Below are positions 33,219-42,082 of a DNA stretch of 64,000 nt, in pieces. The first letter of the stretch is position 1, and each line of letters opens with the position of its first letter. Origin of the DNA: Thermococcus sp. SY098 (GTDB lineage Archaea > Methanobacteriota_B > Thermococci > Thermococcales > Thermococcaceae). The stretch lies in assembly GCF_035621495.1 (NCBI RefSeq), contig NZ_CP141821.1, positions 248,001-312,000 of the forward strand, in the 5' to 3' direction. A model generated the notes under the pieces. The model did no database searches. It saw nothing but the letters and a program-made list of their open reading frames with translations, and was not told the origin of the DNA. A program made the translations under genes and the position numbers.

Positions 33219-34040
33219 TCATTTCCTGAATACTAACGTTCCGTAGATCACCCCCAATAAAATAGTTGCTATTCCGCTCGGAGGAATGTTGGTGGCATAT
33301 GCCAAAAATATCGACAGGATTTCAATACTAAGTGTCAGAAAGAGACTTATACCCACGATTTTTCTTAAATCATCACTGAGCATCATTGCAATTGCACCGG
33401 GAAGCACAGCGACAACTTGGAGCGTTATTAAACCAACGGTTTTGACTATCAAAGCCCCAATTGCACCCACAATGACGTAAAGTATCATTAGATACGCTCT
33501 AACATTTCCCCCATAGCTTTCCACTCCCTCAGGATCAAAACTTACATAAAGGAAATCCCTATAGAGAAGGAACATGAGCAGGAAGAGCAAAAAACCGCCA
33601 AAGATCAACATTTCCAGATCAGAGATTGTTATCAAAAAAACTTCTCCAGTGAGATAAGCAACTATGCTTTCCGAAAGAGCAAAATACGGTTTTGATGCTG
33701 TGACTTTGTAGAGAATTCCAAAGCCAAGAACTGTTGCTCCTGCAACAAAGCTTGAAATTATTCCAATGGCAGTATCGCTTGTAAATCCTCTGTTTTCAAT
33801 TTCTGCTATTGTGATAACAACAATAACTGTCACAATGAGAGCAACCCACACAATTATACCAAGATTGCCAACTAAGAGTCCCAAAATCATTCCCAGCACT
33901 GCTCCAAAGAGAAGGGAGTGGAATGTTGCATGAGTCAGAAAAGCCAGACCCTTCATGTTGATTAGGGGACTGAGCATGCCAAGGAGAACGCTTATCATTA
34001 TGCTTGCAAAAAGTGCCCTTAGGAGGTATTCCGGAATCAC
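33219..34040 (-). CDS. Metal ABC transporter permease (ZnuB/MntB type)
   Basis: A 273-residue permease of the ABC-3 family with about eight membrane helices; features include HATFHSLLFGAVLG near residue 37 and PGAIAMMLSDDLRK near 213. It imports Zn, Mn or Fe together with the ATPase gene upstream. GTG 34040 overlaps the ATPase stop by four bases. A binding protein, normally needed for uptake, is not next to the pair. Confidence 0.9.
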   Translation of the reverse strand: MIPEYLLRALFASIMISVLLGMLSPLINMKGLAFLTHATFHSLLFGAVLGMILGLLVGNLGIIVWVALIVTVIVVITIAEIENRGFTSDTAIGIISSFVAGATVLGFGILYKVTASKPYFALSESIVAYLTGEVFLITISDLEMLIFGGFLLFLLMFLLYRDFLYVSFDPEGVESYGGNVRAYLMILYVIVGAIGALIVKTVGLITLQVVAVLPGAIAMMLSDDLRKIVGISLFLTLSIEILSIFLAYATNIPPSGIATILLGVIYGTLVFRK

Positions 34041-34825
34041 TTTCTCTCACCTCTGTGGATGTGAACATCTCCAATGATGCAGTATAATCTGTCTCCAACT
34101 CTCACTGCTTTTGATAGTGAACCATAGACTCTGCTTATTATTTCGTCCCTGAGAACCTCAGGCGGTGTTCCAAATGCAATGAGTTCTCTGTTAAGAAGCA
34201 TGACTTTGTCGCCGATCTCTGTAAGTGGATTGATATCATGAGTTGTGATTATCATTGTAATGCCTCTTTCTTTCTTTATCTTGTTTAAGATGCCTGCAAC
34301 TTCAGCTCTTGCGCTTGGATCCAAGGCAGAGAGGGGCTCATCCAGGAGGAGGAGCTTTGGATTTGATATGAGAGCTCTTGCTAACAAAACCCTCTGCTTT
34401 TGTCCCCCGCTGAGCTCTTTGAAAAGCTTATCCTTTATAGTTTCCAGTCCAACAAAGCTCAATGCCTCCTCTGCGGATTTTAGAATTTCCTTTGGGATTT
34501 TAAAGTGTACAAAACTTTTTTTATAGATTTGCCCCATTGCAACGACTTCAAGCACTGTAAGGGGAACCCTTTCATTTAGGTAATGGCTTTGAGGTACATA
34601 AGAGATTAGGTCTTTAGATTCATGCGGCGGTTTACCAAAAATTAGCAGCTTTCCACTGTATTCTTTATGGAATCCAGCCAATGTTCTGAGTAGAGTTGTT
34701 TTCCCCGCACCATTGGGCCCCATTAGGAGCAAAGTCTCTCCTTCATTAAGCTTGAAAGTCAATCCTTTGACTGCCTTGTAGGTTCCATAATAAATGTCGA
34801 CATTTTCCGCTGTCACTGCTTCCAT
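34037..34825 (-). CDS. Metal ABC transporter ATP-binding protein (ZnuC/MntA type)
   Basis: A 262-residue ATPase. Walker A is GPNGAGKTT (about residues 36-44), signature LSGGQKQR, Walker B LLLLDEPLSALDPS and switch His in ITTHD. It powers the adjacent ABC-3 permease. ATG 34825 follows GGTGAG. A 16-base DtxR-like palindrome lies just upstream over the promoter. The end overlaps the permease start by four bases. Confidence 0.92.
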   Translation of the reverse strand: MEAVTAENVDIYYGTYKAVKGLTFKLNEGETLLLMGPNGAGKTTLLRTLAGFHKEYSGKLLIFGKPPHESKDLISYVPQSHYLNERVPLTVLEVVAMGQIYKKSFVHFKIPKEILKSAEEALSFVGLETIKDKLFKELSGGQKQRVLLARALISNPKLLLLDEPLSALDPSARAEVAGILNKIKKERGITMIITTHDINPLTEIGDKVMLLNRELIAFGTPPEVLRDEIISRVYGSLSKAVRVGDRLYCIIGDVHIHRGERK

Positions 34826-34840
34826 GCACTCACCCCAGAA

Positions 34841-34856
34841 TTTAGGTCTGCCTAAA
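34841..34856 (-). promoter_or_regulatory. DtxR/MntR-like operator palindrome
   Basis: TTTAGGTCTGCCTAAA has perfect six-base arms (TTTAGG/CCTAAA), extended by one more pair. This form matches operators of DtxR/SirR/MntR-family metal regulators. It overlaps the AAATATTTA box (34852-34860 on the minus strand) and the likely start of the metal ABC operon, predicting repression when metal is plentiful. No such regulator gene is in the window. Confidence 0.72.
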
Positions 34857-34961
34857 TATTTGTAAGGCAATTGTGTTTTAAAAAGACTTTGTTTATTATG
34901 CTATGTTGTGTTGTCTATTTGAAACAACGGCACTGATACGGCAAAGCCAGTAGCATAGTAG

Positions 34962-35867
34962 ATTTCAATTCTCTTGGAGTCTTATTGGAACCTAACATAG
35001 CAGAACAGTTAAATAACGGGATAATCCTTTCAATTCTCTTGGAGTCTTATTGGAACCATCGATGGGTCAGAAGGTCCCAATAACACATGCAAGCTTTCAA
35101 TTCTCTTGGAGTCTTATTGGAACACGCCCTTTTCGTTTGGGTCGAGCTGAAGGAGAAGGACCTTTCAATTCTCTTGGAGTCTTATTGGAACAACCTCGGC
35201 ACAATGGAAAGCATGGTTGCTGGACTAGCTTTCAATTCTCTTGGAGTCTTATTGGAACTTGTGTACGCATGTAGGAAGCGTAAGCTTTTGCCTCTTTCAA
35301 TTCTCTTGGAGTCTTATTGGAACTCCCTATTAGGTCCTAGAGCGAAAATCCTTAGCCCCTCTTTCAATTCTCTTGGAGTCTTATTGGAACATCATTGCGC
35401 CGAGCTTGTGGGCAAATTCATCGCTTCTTTCAATTCTCTTGGAGTCTTATTGGAACTTTATGCTAATGTAAGTAGTTCTACAACAGTCCCTGCCTTTCAA
35501 TTCTCTTGGAGTCTTATTGGAACAGAACATCCATTGGAGGAATATAATTGATTCTGTCATCTTTCAATTCTCTTGGAGTCTTATTGGAACCCCTTTCCAC
35601 CGTCGTTTAAAATATATAAGTGCTTAAACGGAACCTTTCAATTCTCTTGGAGTCTTATTGGAACCAGTCCATCCATAGATGACTTCAAGCTCGATCTTGC
35701 CTCTTTCAATTCTCTTGGAGTCTTATTGGAACCGTACAGACATATAAACGCTTACCTGGTGCTGTTGCGTCTTTCAATTCTCTTGGAGTCTTATTGGAAC
35801 TTGATACTTAGCCAGATAGCCAGCACGGCGATAACGTCTTTCAATTCTCTTGGAGTCTTATTGGAAC
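34962..35867 (-). CRISPR. CRISPR array, 14 repeats of 30 nt, 13 spacers
   Basis: In crRNA orientation (minus strand) the repeat begins GTTCCAATAAGACT, continues CCAA and ends GAGAATTGAAAG, so the eight-base 5' tag is ATTGAAAG. Repeats start on the plus strand at 34962, 35027, 35094, 35162, 35229, 35294, 35361, 35427, 35494, 35561, 35635, 35703, 35771 and 35838. Thirteen copies are identical; the leftmost differs only in its first plus-strand base (A for C), marking the trailer end. Spacers are 35, 37, 38, 37, 35, 37, 36, 37, 37, 44, 38, 38 and 37 bases from left to right. No cas gene lies in the window, so Cas proteins must act in trans. Confidence 0.98.
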
Positions 35868-36347
35868 AGGGTGCAATTTTCCTTCATTTCCCCAATAAGA
35901 CTATAAAAACGCTTGAATTATAAAAGCTTTTCTCCAAAGGGACAATAACAAAGCCAAAATAAGCCTCGGATTTAGAGACAGTAGTGTTTTCTTTATGAGG
36001 TATATAACCATTAAACGAGTCCAATTTTTTTACTGCACAAATATTCAAAAGGACTCCAACATTTGAAAAATCCTTTAATCCCAAAAATCTAACTTCATTA
36101 GCTTTTAATTTCAAAATGATCAGGTTTCCATGAGGAGAGCATATCAAAGAAGTCCTTAAAGACCCCAAATCCAAATGTATACATTCAAAACGTTATAATT
36201 TTAAGAAAAATCTGTAACACAAAGTAATTTATTAACAAATAATTATTAAAAACACCCAAACGATCCACAAACCCCTATTCCAAAATTAATTAGATTTAAT
36301 AGTCAAAAACTACAAAAACAGAGAAGATAATGAGAAGCGAAAGTTTT
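35868..36347 (-). promoter_or_regulatory. CRISPR leader, about 480 bases
   Basis: AT-rich, gene-free sequence on the newer side of the array. Two TATA-like boxes on the minus strand (TTTTATAATT, 35925-35916; TTTTTATAG, 35909-35901) would start transcription about 25 bases on, next to the first repeat. Near the array CCAATAAGACT (35892-35902 on the plus strand) is an exact inverted copy of AGTCTTATTGG in the first repeat (35854-35864). A 96-codon frame at 35884-36174 has no ribosome site and no recognisable product. Confidence 0.8.
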
Positions 36348-38120
36348 TCAGTCGGCATAATAGTACTCCCCTCTTTCCTTTTGCTCTCTGTCCTTAACGC
36401 TACCTTCCTTATTTGCTCTCGGCCTTCCGGTGTCGGGGTCTCTTCTGAATGTGATTCCAACAGAAGCAAGGAAGCGATTCATGCCCTCTCTCATACCCAT
36501 TGGCTTTGTTGCTTTACCGAATTTACCTGGTTCACCTTCAAAGACGATCAAGCGGTCGCTTATGTAGTCGATCATCAAAACATCGTGCTCAACAACTAAT
36601 GCCGTCTTCTCGTTCTTCTCCATCAGATGCCTTATTGCCCTTGAAACTGCCAATCTCTGCTCAACGTCAAGATAAGCTGAGGGCTCGTCTAACAGGTAGA
36701 GGTCAGCATCTCTAAGCAGACATGCAGTTACTGCAACTCTCTGCAATTCACCGCCGCTAAGCTCATTCACCGGTCTGTCATACAGCTCTGGAATGCCAAG
36801 GGGATTCAGCAGTTCGGTCTTGTAAAAGCTACTCATGAGTTTTGATGCATCAATCTTGCTTAAAAGCTCAAACACCGTCCCTTCATAGTCTGCTTTTATG
36901 TACTGAGGCTTATAGCTTACTTTGAGCTCCCACTCAACTTTTCCTTCTGTTGGCTTTTCAACTCCAGCGAGCATCTTCACGAAGGTGGTCTTACCAATTC
37001 CGTTTGGCCCAACTATGCCGACTACCTCTCCCTTATACAGCTCTCCGCCTTCAACTTCCAGCCTAAAGCTTCTATAGTCTTTAACTAAAGATGGATACTC
37101 AACCAGAACTTCTCCCGTTTGGCTCTTCCTTTCACTCAGCTTTGTGAATCTGATCTCATACGGCCTAAAGCGAACGTTCTCATCTGGAAGGTAACCGTCG
37201 AGGAATATGTTTATCCCAACTCTCGTTCCCTTTGGCATTGAGAATATACCATAAGCTCCTGGCTTACCATAAACTACGTGAATAATATCGCTTAGGTAGT
37301 CAAGAACTGCCAAATCGTGCTCTACAGCTAAAACTGACTTGCCCTCTTCAGCAAGTTTTCTTATCAGCCTTGCTGCCTTTAGCCTCTGCCTTATGTCAAG
37401 ATACGAGGATGGCTCGTCGAAGAAGTAGAAATGAGCATCTCTCAACACTGCCGCAGCTATTGCAACCCTCTGTAGCTCACCACCGCTCAACTGCTGGATC
37501 TCTCTATCTAAGATACTCTCCAGCTCAAGCTCTTTAACCACTTTATCAAAGAGCCCTCTTTCATCCGCTCTCTTAAGCAAATCCTTCACTTTTCCTTTGA
37601 CTACCTTGGGAATTAAGTCCACATATTGGGGCTTTACAACGAGTTTTATCTCCTTATTTTTCAGCTTTTCAAAGTAGTTCTGGAGTTCATTCCCTCTAAA
37701 TGCCTTAATCACGTTGTCCCAGCTGTCGTTGTCGCCGCAGAGGTTTGGGAGCAGCTGTCCGGCTAAGATTTTAACAGCTGTTGTCTTACCAATCCCATTT
37801 GGTCCCAAAATTCCAACTACCATGCCCTCTTTAATCACAGGCAAACGATAAAGGACGAAGCCATTTACCCCATATCTGTGAACGCAATCTTCTTCCAGCT
37901 GTTCTGGGAGATTCACGATGGTTATCGCATTGAAAGGACACTTATGCACACAGATTCCACAGCCCGTGCATGAGGCCTCTTGAATTATCGGCTTGTAATT
38001 TTCCTCGTCTATTATTATTGCCTCTCCGCCCATCCTGTTGACGGGACAAACCCTTTCACAGAGGAAGTGACCACACTTGTCAGGATTGCACTTATCATAA
38101 TCGATAACCGCAACTCTCAT
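36348..38120 (-). CDS. Ribosome recycling ATPase ABCE1 (RNase L inhibitor homologue)
   Basis: A 590-residue ABCE1. The N-terminal iron-sulfur domain has CNPDKCGHFLCERVCP and CTGCGICVHKCP; two nucleotide-binding domains follow with Walker A GPNGIGKTT in each, signatures LSGGELQR in each, and Walker B FFDEPSSYLD and LLDEPSAYLD. It splits ribosomes after termination with aRF1/Pelota. ATG 38120 follows GGTGAG. Length and order are as usual for the family. Confidence 0.97.
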   Translation of the reverse strand: MRVAVIDYDKCNPDKCGHFLCERVCPVNRMGGEAIIIDEENYKPIIQEASCTGCGICVHKCPFNAITIVNLPEQLEEDCVHRYGVNGFVLYRLPVIKEGMVVGILGPNGIGKTTAVKILAGQLLPNLCGDNDSWDNVIKAFRGNELQNYFEKLKNKEIKLVVKPQYVDLIPKVVKGKVKDLLKRADERGLFDKVVKELELESILDREIQQLSGGELQRVAIAAAVLRDAHFYFFDEPSSYLDIRQRLKAARLIRKLAEEGKSVLAVEHDLAVLDYLSDIIHVVYGKPGAYGIFSMPKGTRVGINIFLDGYLPDENVRFRPYEIRFTKLSERKSQTGEVLVEYPSLVKDYRSFRLEVEGGELYKGEVVGIVGPNGIGKTTFVKMLAGVEKPTEGKVEWELKVSYKPQYIKADYEGTVFELLSKIDASKLMSSFYKTELLNPLGIPELYDRPVNELSGGELQRVAVTACLLRDADLYLLDEPSAYLDVEQRLAVSRAIRHLMEKNEKTALVVEHDVLMIDYISDRLIVFEGEPGKFGKATKPMGMREGMNRFLASVGITFRRDPDTGRPRANKEGSVKDREQKERGEYYYAD

Positions 38121-38224
38121 TTTTCTCACCGGTCTATGGTTTTCAGAAAGGGTTTAAAATGTTGCGATATCTTACATCTGAATTTCCCAAAAATTTATTT
38201 CCCCTGCTGGACATAATTAGACAC

Positions 38225-40912
38225 ATGATAAAAGAACTTTTCAGCAATCTTGAAAGCGAAATAGTTTCAGTTAGGGAGTTCCCACCAAAAAAGGGGATAT
38301 ATGAAGAGTTTGCATTTAAAAATCCCGAAATCAATCAGCTTGTGGAGAGCTTGGGATTTAGGCTGTATAAGCATCAGGTTGAAGCGCTTAAAAAACTCTA
38401 TTCTGGAAGAAACATTGTTGTAACAACTCCTACAGCCTCCGGTAAGAGTGAGATCTTCAGATTGGCTATTTTTGACAACTACCTTTCAAACCCTCAGCAC
38501 ACTTATCTCCTGATCTATCCAACTCGCGCTTTAATAAACAACCAGTATGAGAAATTTTCCCTTGAGAACTTCCACTTCTTTCAGATAACAAAGAAAATGG
38601 TGAATGCGAAGATTTTAACGGGAGATGTTGAGTGGAGCGAGAGAAGGGTAATTTTAAAGGAAAAACCCAGAGTCATCTTCACGACTCCAGATATGCTCCA
38701 CTACAACATCCTAAGGAATCCGAAAGACTACGAATGGCTTTTAAGGAATTTGCGGTATTTGGTTGTTGATGAGCTTCACGTTTACAGAGGGGTCTTTGGG
38801 ACAAATGCTGCTTACGTCTTCAGGCGGTTGCTGAAGGCATTAAAGCGTTTAGGTGCAAAACCTCAAATTATAGCCCTCTCTGCAACTCTCAGAAATCCCA
38901 AAGAGTTTGCTGAAGACTTTTTCGGTTTGGAGTTTGAAGCTGTTACAGAGGCAACAAATCCATTTCCAAAGCGCTATCTAATTCTCTTCGAACCTCGAAG
39001 GTTAAATGAAATGCAGCTTTTGAGAGCTGTAGTTGAGAAATTGGTGGAGGAGGGGGTTAAAACTCTTGTCTTCTTTGATTCAAGAAAAGGAACTGAGAAG
39101 CTCATGAGGTTTTTGCTTTCATCATCTGCTGTTTACAAAACTTCCACATACAAAGGAACCCTTCCTAAGAACATCCGCTGGGAAATTGAGAGAGACTTTA
39201 AAGAAGGAAGGCTTTTGGTTTTGCTAACAACAAATGCTTTAGAGCTTGGTATAGACATCGGAGACTTGGATGCCGTCATCAACTATGGAATTCCACCGGA
39301 TGGGCTGTTTTCTTTAATCCAGCGCTTCGGAAGGGCTGGACGTTTAAAAGAGAGGGAGGCAATAAACGGCATTGTTCTTAGAAAGAACGGTCTGGACTAT
39401 TACTATAAAGAGCACTTAGATGAGCTTGTTGAACGGTTGGAGAAAGGGATAATCGAATACATGCCCGTTAATCTGAAGAACCACCTGGTTGTCAAAAAGC
39501 ACCTTCACTACCTCCTGACCGAGCTTAAAGTCCTTGACTGGGATGAGCTGAACGATTTTGAAAAAGCCGTGGCTGAAGAGCTGATAAAGGAGAAAAAGGC
39601 TAAACTCTATGAAAACCCACTAACTGGGAAGAAGGAGCTTAGAATTTTAAGACCAGCCCTTAGCTATTCATCAATAAGAACGGCAAGTGATGAGAGTTAC
39701 TTCTTGGTTTTAGATGAGCCGTGGATAAGGTATAAGCTGCTGGAAAAAGAAAGCTTAAGCGATCTTCTGCGCTTCATAAACTGGCTCAAGCTTAAAGGTT
39801 ACCTCATTGAAGAGGTTGACAAGCCAGAGTACTATCGCTCATTATTGCCGGGAATGGCATACTTCTCAAGAGGAGAGCTTTACATGGCTAAAGATAAGCT
39901 GAAAATTGGAAAATTCCACTTCATCTTTGCCAAGCAACTTAATAGATTTTGGGAAGTTGAAACTTTTGCCTCAAAGCGTGAAGAAGTTGAAATTCTTGAG
40001 ATTTACAAGAAAAAGCAGTTCAAAGATGTTGAAATCTATATTGGCCGGCTCAAAGTCAAACACAGGTATTGGGGCTTCGCTGTTAAAGGAAAAGATACAC
40101 ATCTTTACCTCCAAGAACTGCTTAAGCTTAGAGGAGAGGGTATTCTGGAAGGTGAAATTTATGCACCTCTTGTTGGAGGGTTTGAGTTTACGGAACTGAG
40201 CGATGAAGAATGGAAGATCCTCGACTGGGAAAAGTTCGCCAAGGTTGAATTTGATGAACCATTAGAGAGGGAATTTGAAACTGATGGCATCTGGCTTGTG
40301 TTCCCCGATAAGATTAGAGAGATTGCCAGAGAGGAATTCCACAAGTTCTTTAGTGTTGCAATTGAGAAAGACCAAGGAGATTTGGCGTTTTCCATCTATG
40401 AGCGTTTGGATAGGAGGAAGCTCTTTCCGGAGCTTTTAGGAGCTACAACCTACTACATAAGGAAAACAATTGGAGATGTCCTTGAGAAAGCAAAGAGTAA
40501 AGATGATGAGCTTGCGTTAGCTATAAAGAAAATGATTGACAGCAAAGACGGCATAGGGAACGGATTGCATGCGATAGAGCACAACATGATAAAGATCGCC
40601 CCAATCTTTACCTACGTTGACAGCAGGGAGCTTGGTGGCTACAGTTATGAGAGCTTTCCAAATCCACCACACATAGGGAAGCCGATAGTCTTCATCTACG
40701 ATGGAAATGAGGGAGGCTTTGGATTAGCAGAGATACTCTATGAAAATGCAGAAAAGCTGATGGAAAAAAGCTTTGAGCACTTGAAGAGCTGTAAATGTGC
40801 AGATGGATGCCCGCTTTGTGTCTATTCGCCTAAATGCGGAACATTTAACGAGTTCTTAGACAAGTGGCAGGCGATGAAAATTTGGGAGAGGGTTTTGAAG
40901 TATCAGTTGTGA
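38225..40912 (+). CDS. SF2 helicase with DUF1998 C-terminus (MrfA/Hrq1-like)
   Basis: An 895-residue DExH-box helicase. Walker A is TPTASGKSE near residue 72, motif II DELH (VVDELHVYRG), motif III LSATLRNP, motif VI QRFGRAGR. The C-terminal ~100 residues form a DUF1998/MZB-like domain with Cys-rich CKCADGCPLC and SPKCG, a likely zinc site. Bacterial MrfA with this layout acts in DNA repair. The ATG at 38225 lies about 30 bases past AAATTTATTT, so a short or absent leader is likely; the frame extends to 38159. Confidence 0.9.
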   Translation: MIKELFSNLESEIVSVREFPPKKGIYEEFAFKNPEINQLVESLGFRLYKHQVEALKKLYSGRNIVVTTPTASGKSEIFRLAIFDNYLSNPQHTYLLIYPTRALINNQYEKFSLENFHFFQITKKMVNAKILTGDVEWSERRVILKEKPRVIFTTPDMLHYNILRNPKDYEWLLRNLRYLVVDELHVYRGVFGTNAAYVFRRLLKALKRLGAKPQIIALSATLRNPKEFAEDFFGLEFEAVTEATNPFPKRYLILFEPRRLNEMQLLRAVVEKLVEEGVKTLVFFDSRKGTEKLMRFLLSSSAVYKTSTYKGTLPKNIRWEIERDFKEGRLLVLLTTNALELGIDIGDLDAVINYGIPPDGLFSLIQRFGRAGRLKEREAINGIVLRKNGLDYYYKEHLDELVERLEKGIIEYMPVNLKNHLVVKKHLHYLLTELKVLDWDELNDFEKAVAEELIKEKKAKLYENPLTGKKELRILRPALSYSSIRTASDESYFLVLDEPWIRYKLLEKESLSDLLRFINWLKLKGYLIEEVDKPEYYRSLLPGMAYFSRGELYMAKDKLKIGKFHFIFAKQLNRFWEVETFASKREEVEILEIYKKKQFKDVEIYIGRLKVKHRYWGFAVKGKDTHLYLQELLKLRGEGILEGEIYAPLVGGFEFTELSDEEWKILDWEKFAKVEFDEPLEREFETDGIWLVFPDKIREIAREEFHKFFSVAIEKDQGDLAFSIYERLDRRKLFPELLGATTYYIRKTIGDVLEKAKSKDDELALAIKKMIDSKDGIGNGLHAIEHNMIKIAPIFTYVDSRELGGYSYESFPNPPHIGKPIVFIYDGNEGGFGLAEILYENAEKLMEKSFEHLKSCKCADGCPLCVYSPKCGTFNEFLDKWQAMKIWERVLKYQL

Positions 40913-40918
40913 TATCCT

Positions 40919-41536
40919 TTAAACACTCCTCATGAAAAGAGGTTTTAATTTAAGCCTTCCCCGTGTTTTCTCGATTAAAAGATTCATGAGGGACTCAGCT
41001 TCACCTTTCTTTGTTTCCACTGTGAATTTTACAAGCTCTCTGTATTCCTCGTCAACAACTTTCCCACCGTTTTTCTCAATGGTCTCCTTGACTGTATGGT
41101 AAAACCTATAAGGAAACACTGTCTCAAAGCGCCTTGTTTCGAAAATCTCGGCCATCCCAGCGTTTTCAATCGCTAAACTTGCTGCATCACTGTAAGCCTT
41201 GACTAACCCACCGTATCCAAGTTTTATGCCTCCAAAGTACCTCGTAACTACAACAACGACATTGTTAAGCCCCTTGTTCTGAATGACCTTAAGGATGGGC
41301 TTTCCAGCAGAACCTTTGGGCTCACCGTCGTCGTCATAACGGAGGGCAAAGCTTTTGTCATCATTTATCAGATAAGCAGAAACATTGTGAGCTGCATCTC
41401 TGTGATGTGCCTTTATCTTGGCTATGAAAGCCTTTGCTTCTTCCTCCGAGTTTGCTGGAGATGCATAGCCTATAAAGACAGACTTCTTAATAACAAGTTC
41501 AGAAGTCCCTATGCCTCTGAGTGTCTTATAACTCAT
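40919..41536 (-). CDS. YigZ/IMPACT family protein (UPF0029)
   Basis: A 205-residue YigZ-family protein. The IMPACT domain features AHHRDAAHNVSAYLI, DDDGEPKGSAGKP and VVVTRYFGGIKLGYGGL are all clear; the C-terminal ~65 residues form a ferredoxin-like DUF1949-type domain. Family proteins bind nucleic acids or translation factors, and the yeast relative modulates Gcn2. Function in archaea is unknown. ATG 41536 is three bases after the HAD gene stop, so the two are an operon. Confidence 0.92.
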   Translation of the reverse strand: MSYKTLRGIGTSELVIKKSVFIGYASPANSEEEAKAFIAKIKAHHRDAAHNVSAYLINDDKSFALRYDDDGEPKGSAGKPILKVIQNKGLNNVVVVVTRYFGGIKLGYGGLVKAYSDAASLAIENAGMAEIFETRRFETVFPYRFYHTVKETIEKNGGKVVDEEYRELVKFTVETKKGEAESLMNLLIEKTRGRLKLKPLFMRSV

Positions 41537-41539
41537 ATA

Positions 41540-41992
41540 TCATCCTCTCAGCGTCGCTATCAGCTTCTTCTCATTCAGCAGCATTGATATTGCATCCTTA
41601 ACGTCTTTAACCACTATATCGCTTGCTAAAAGTGCATCAACTGTTGCTCCTTCTTCACCAACCACACAGAAAGCTAATTCAGCGTTTTCGAGCATTCTAA
41701 CATCATTATTGCCGTTGCCTATTCCAATATACGGTTCATACTTAATCGCCTTCTCAAGCTTCTCATTACCGTCCTTAACACGCTCGATTTTGACGTTTAA
41801 GCCTTTGAACTCCTCTTCTAATGTCCCAAAGGTGTCTGCACTCAAAACAACTACGGTGTATTTCTCGCTGAGCCTTTCAAGAAGCTTTTTAACTTCTTCA
41901 CTTACTCTCCCTTCAACTCCCAGAGTTCCGTTTAAGTCAAAAACAACTGCTCTGGCTTCAATTTTCCCGTAGTTTGGGACTTCGATTGTCAT
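41540..41992 (-). CDS. HAD-family phosphatase (soluble P-type ATPase-like)
   Basis: A 150-residue minimal HAD enzyme. Motif I is VVFDLNGTLG, in which Asp-Leu-Asn replaces the usual DxD second Asp; motif II LSADTFG; the Lys motif is replaced by a short loop; motif IV GNGNNDVRMLENA. No cap domain is present. The Asn in the second position of motif I is also seen in P-type ATPase-like HADs. Substrate unknown. It lies upstream of yigZ in an operon. Confidence 0.85.
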   Translation of the reverse strand: MTIEVPNYGKIEARAVVFDLNGTLGVEGRVSEEVKKLLERLSEKYTVVVLSADTFGTLEEEFKGLNVKIERVKDGNEKLEKAIKYEPYIGIGNGNNDVRMLENAELAFCVVGEEGATVDALLASDIVVKDVKDAISMLLNEKKLIATLRG

Positions 41993-42082
41993 ATCATCAC
42001 CACTGAGAGAAGGGTTTTAAAGGGTCTTAAGCCTTTTGGGAAAAAGTTAAATCCCAAAAATATGCTATTTCACTTGAGAGAA

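Noticed and set aside
35087-35923. Open reading frames of 154 and 116 codons with repeated peptide FNSLGVLLE across the CRISPR array
   Set aside because: They are translations of the CRISPR repeats and spacers, have no ribosome site, and the transcribed strand is the other one.
35884-36174. A 96-codon minus-strand frame in the CRISPR leader
   Set aside because: No ribosome binding site, no recognisable domain, and it lies within the leader and over its promoter boxes.
36175-36347. A promoter and small gene in the distal CRISPR leader
   Set aside because: The sequence is only AT-rich; no start codon with a ribosome site or GC-rich RNA signal is visible.
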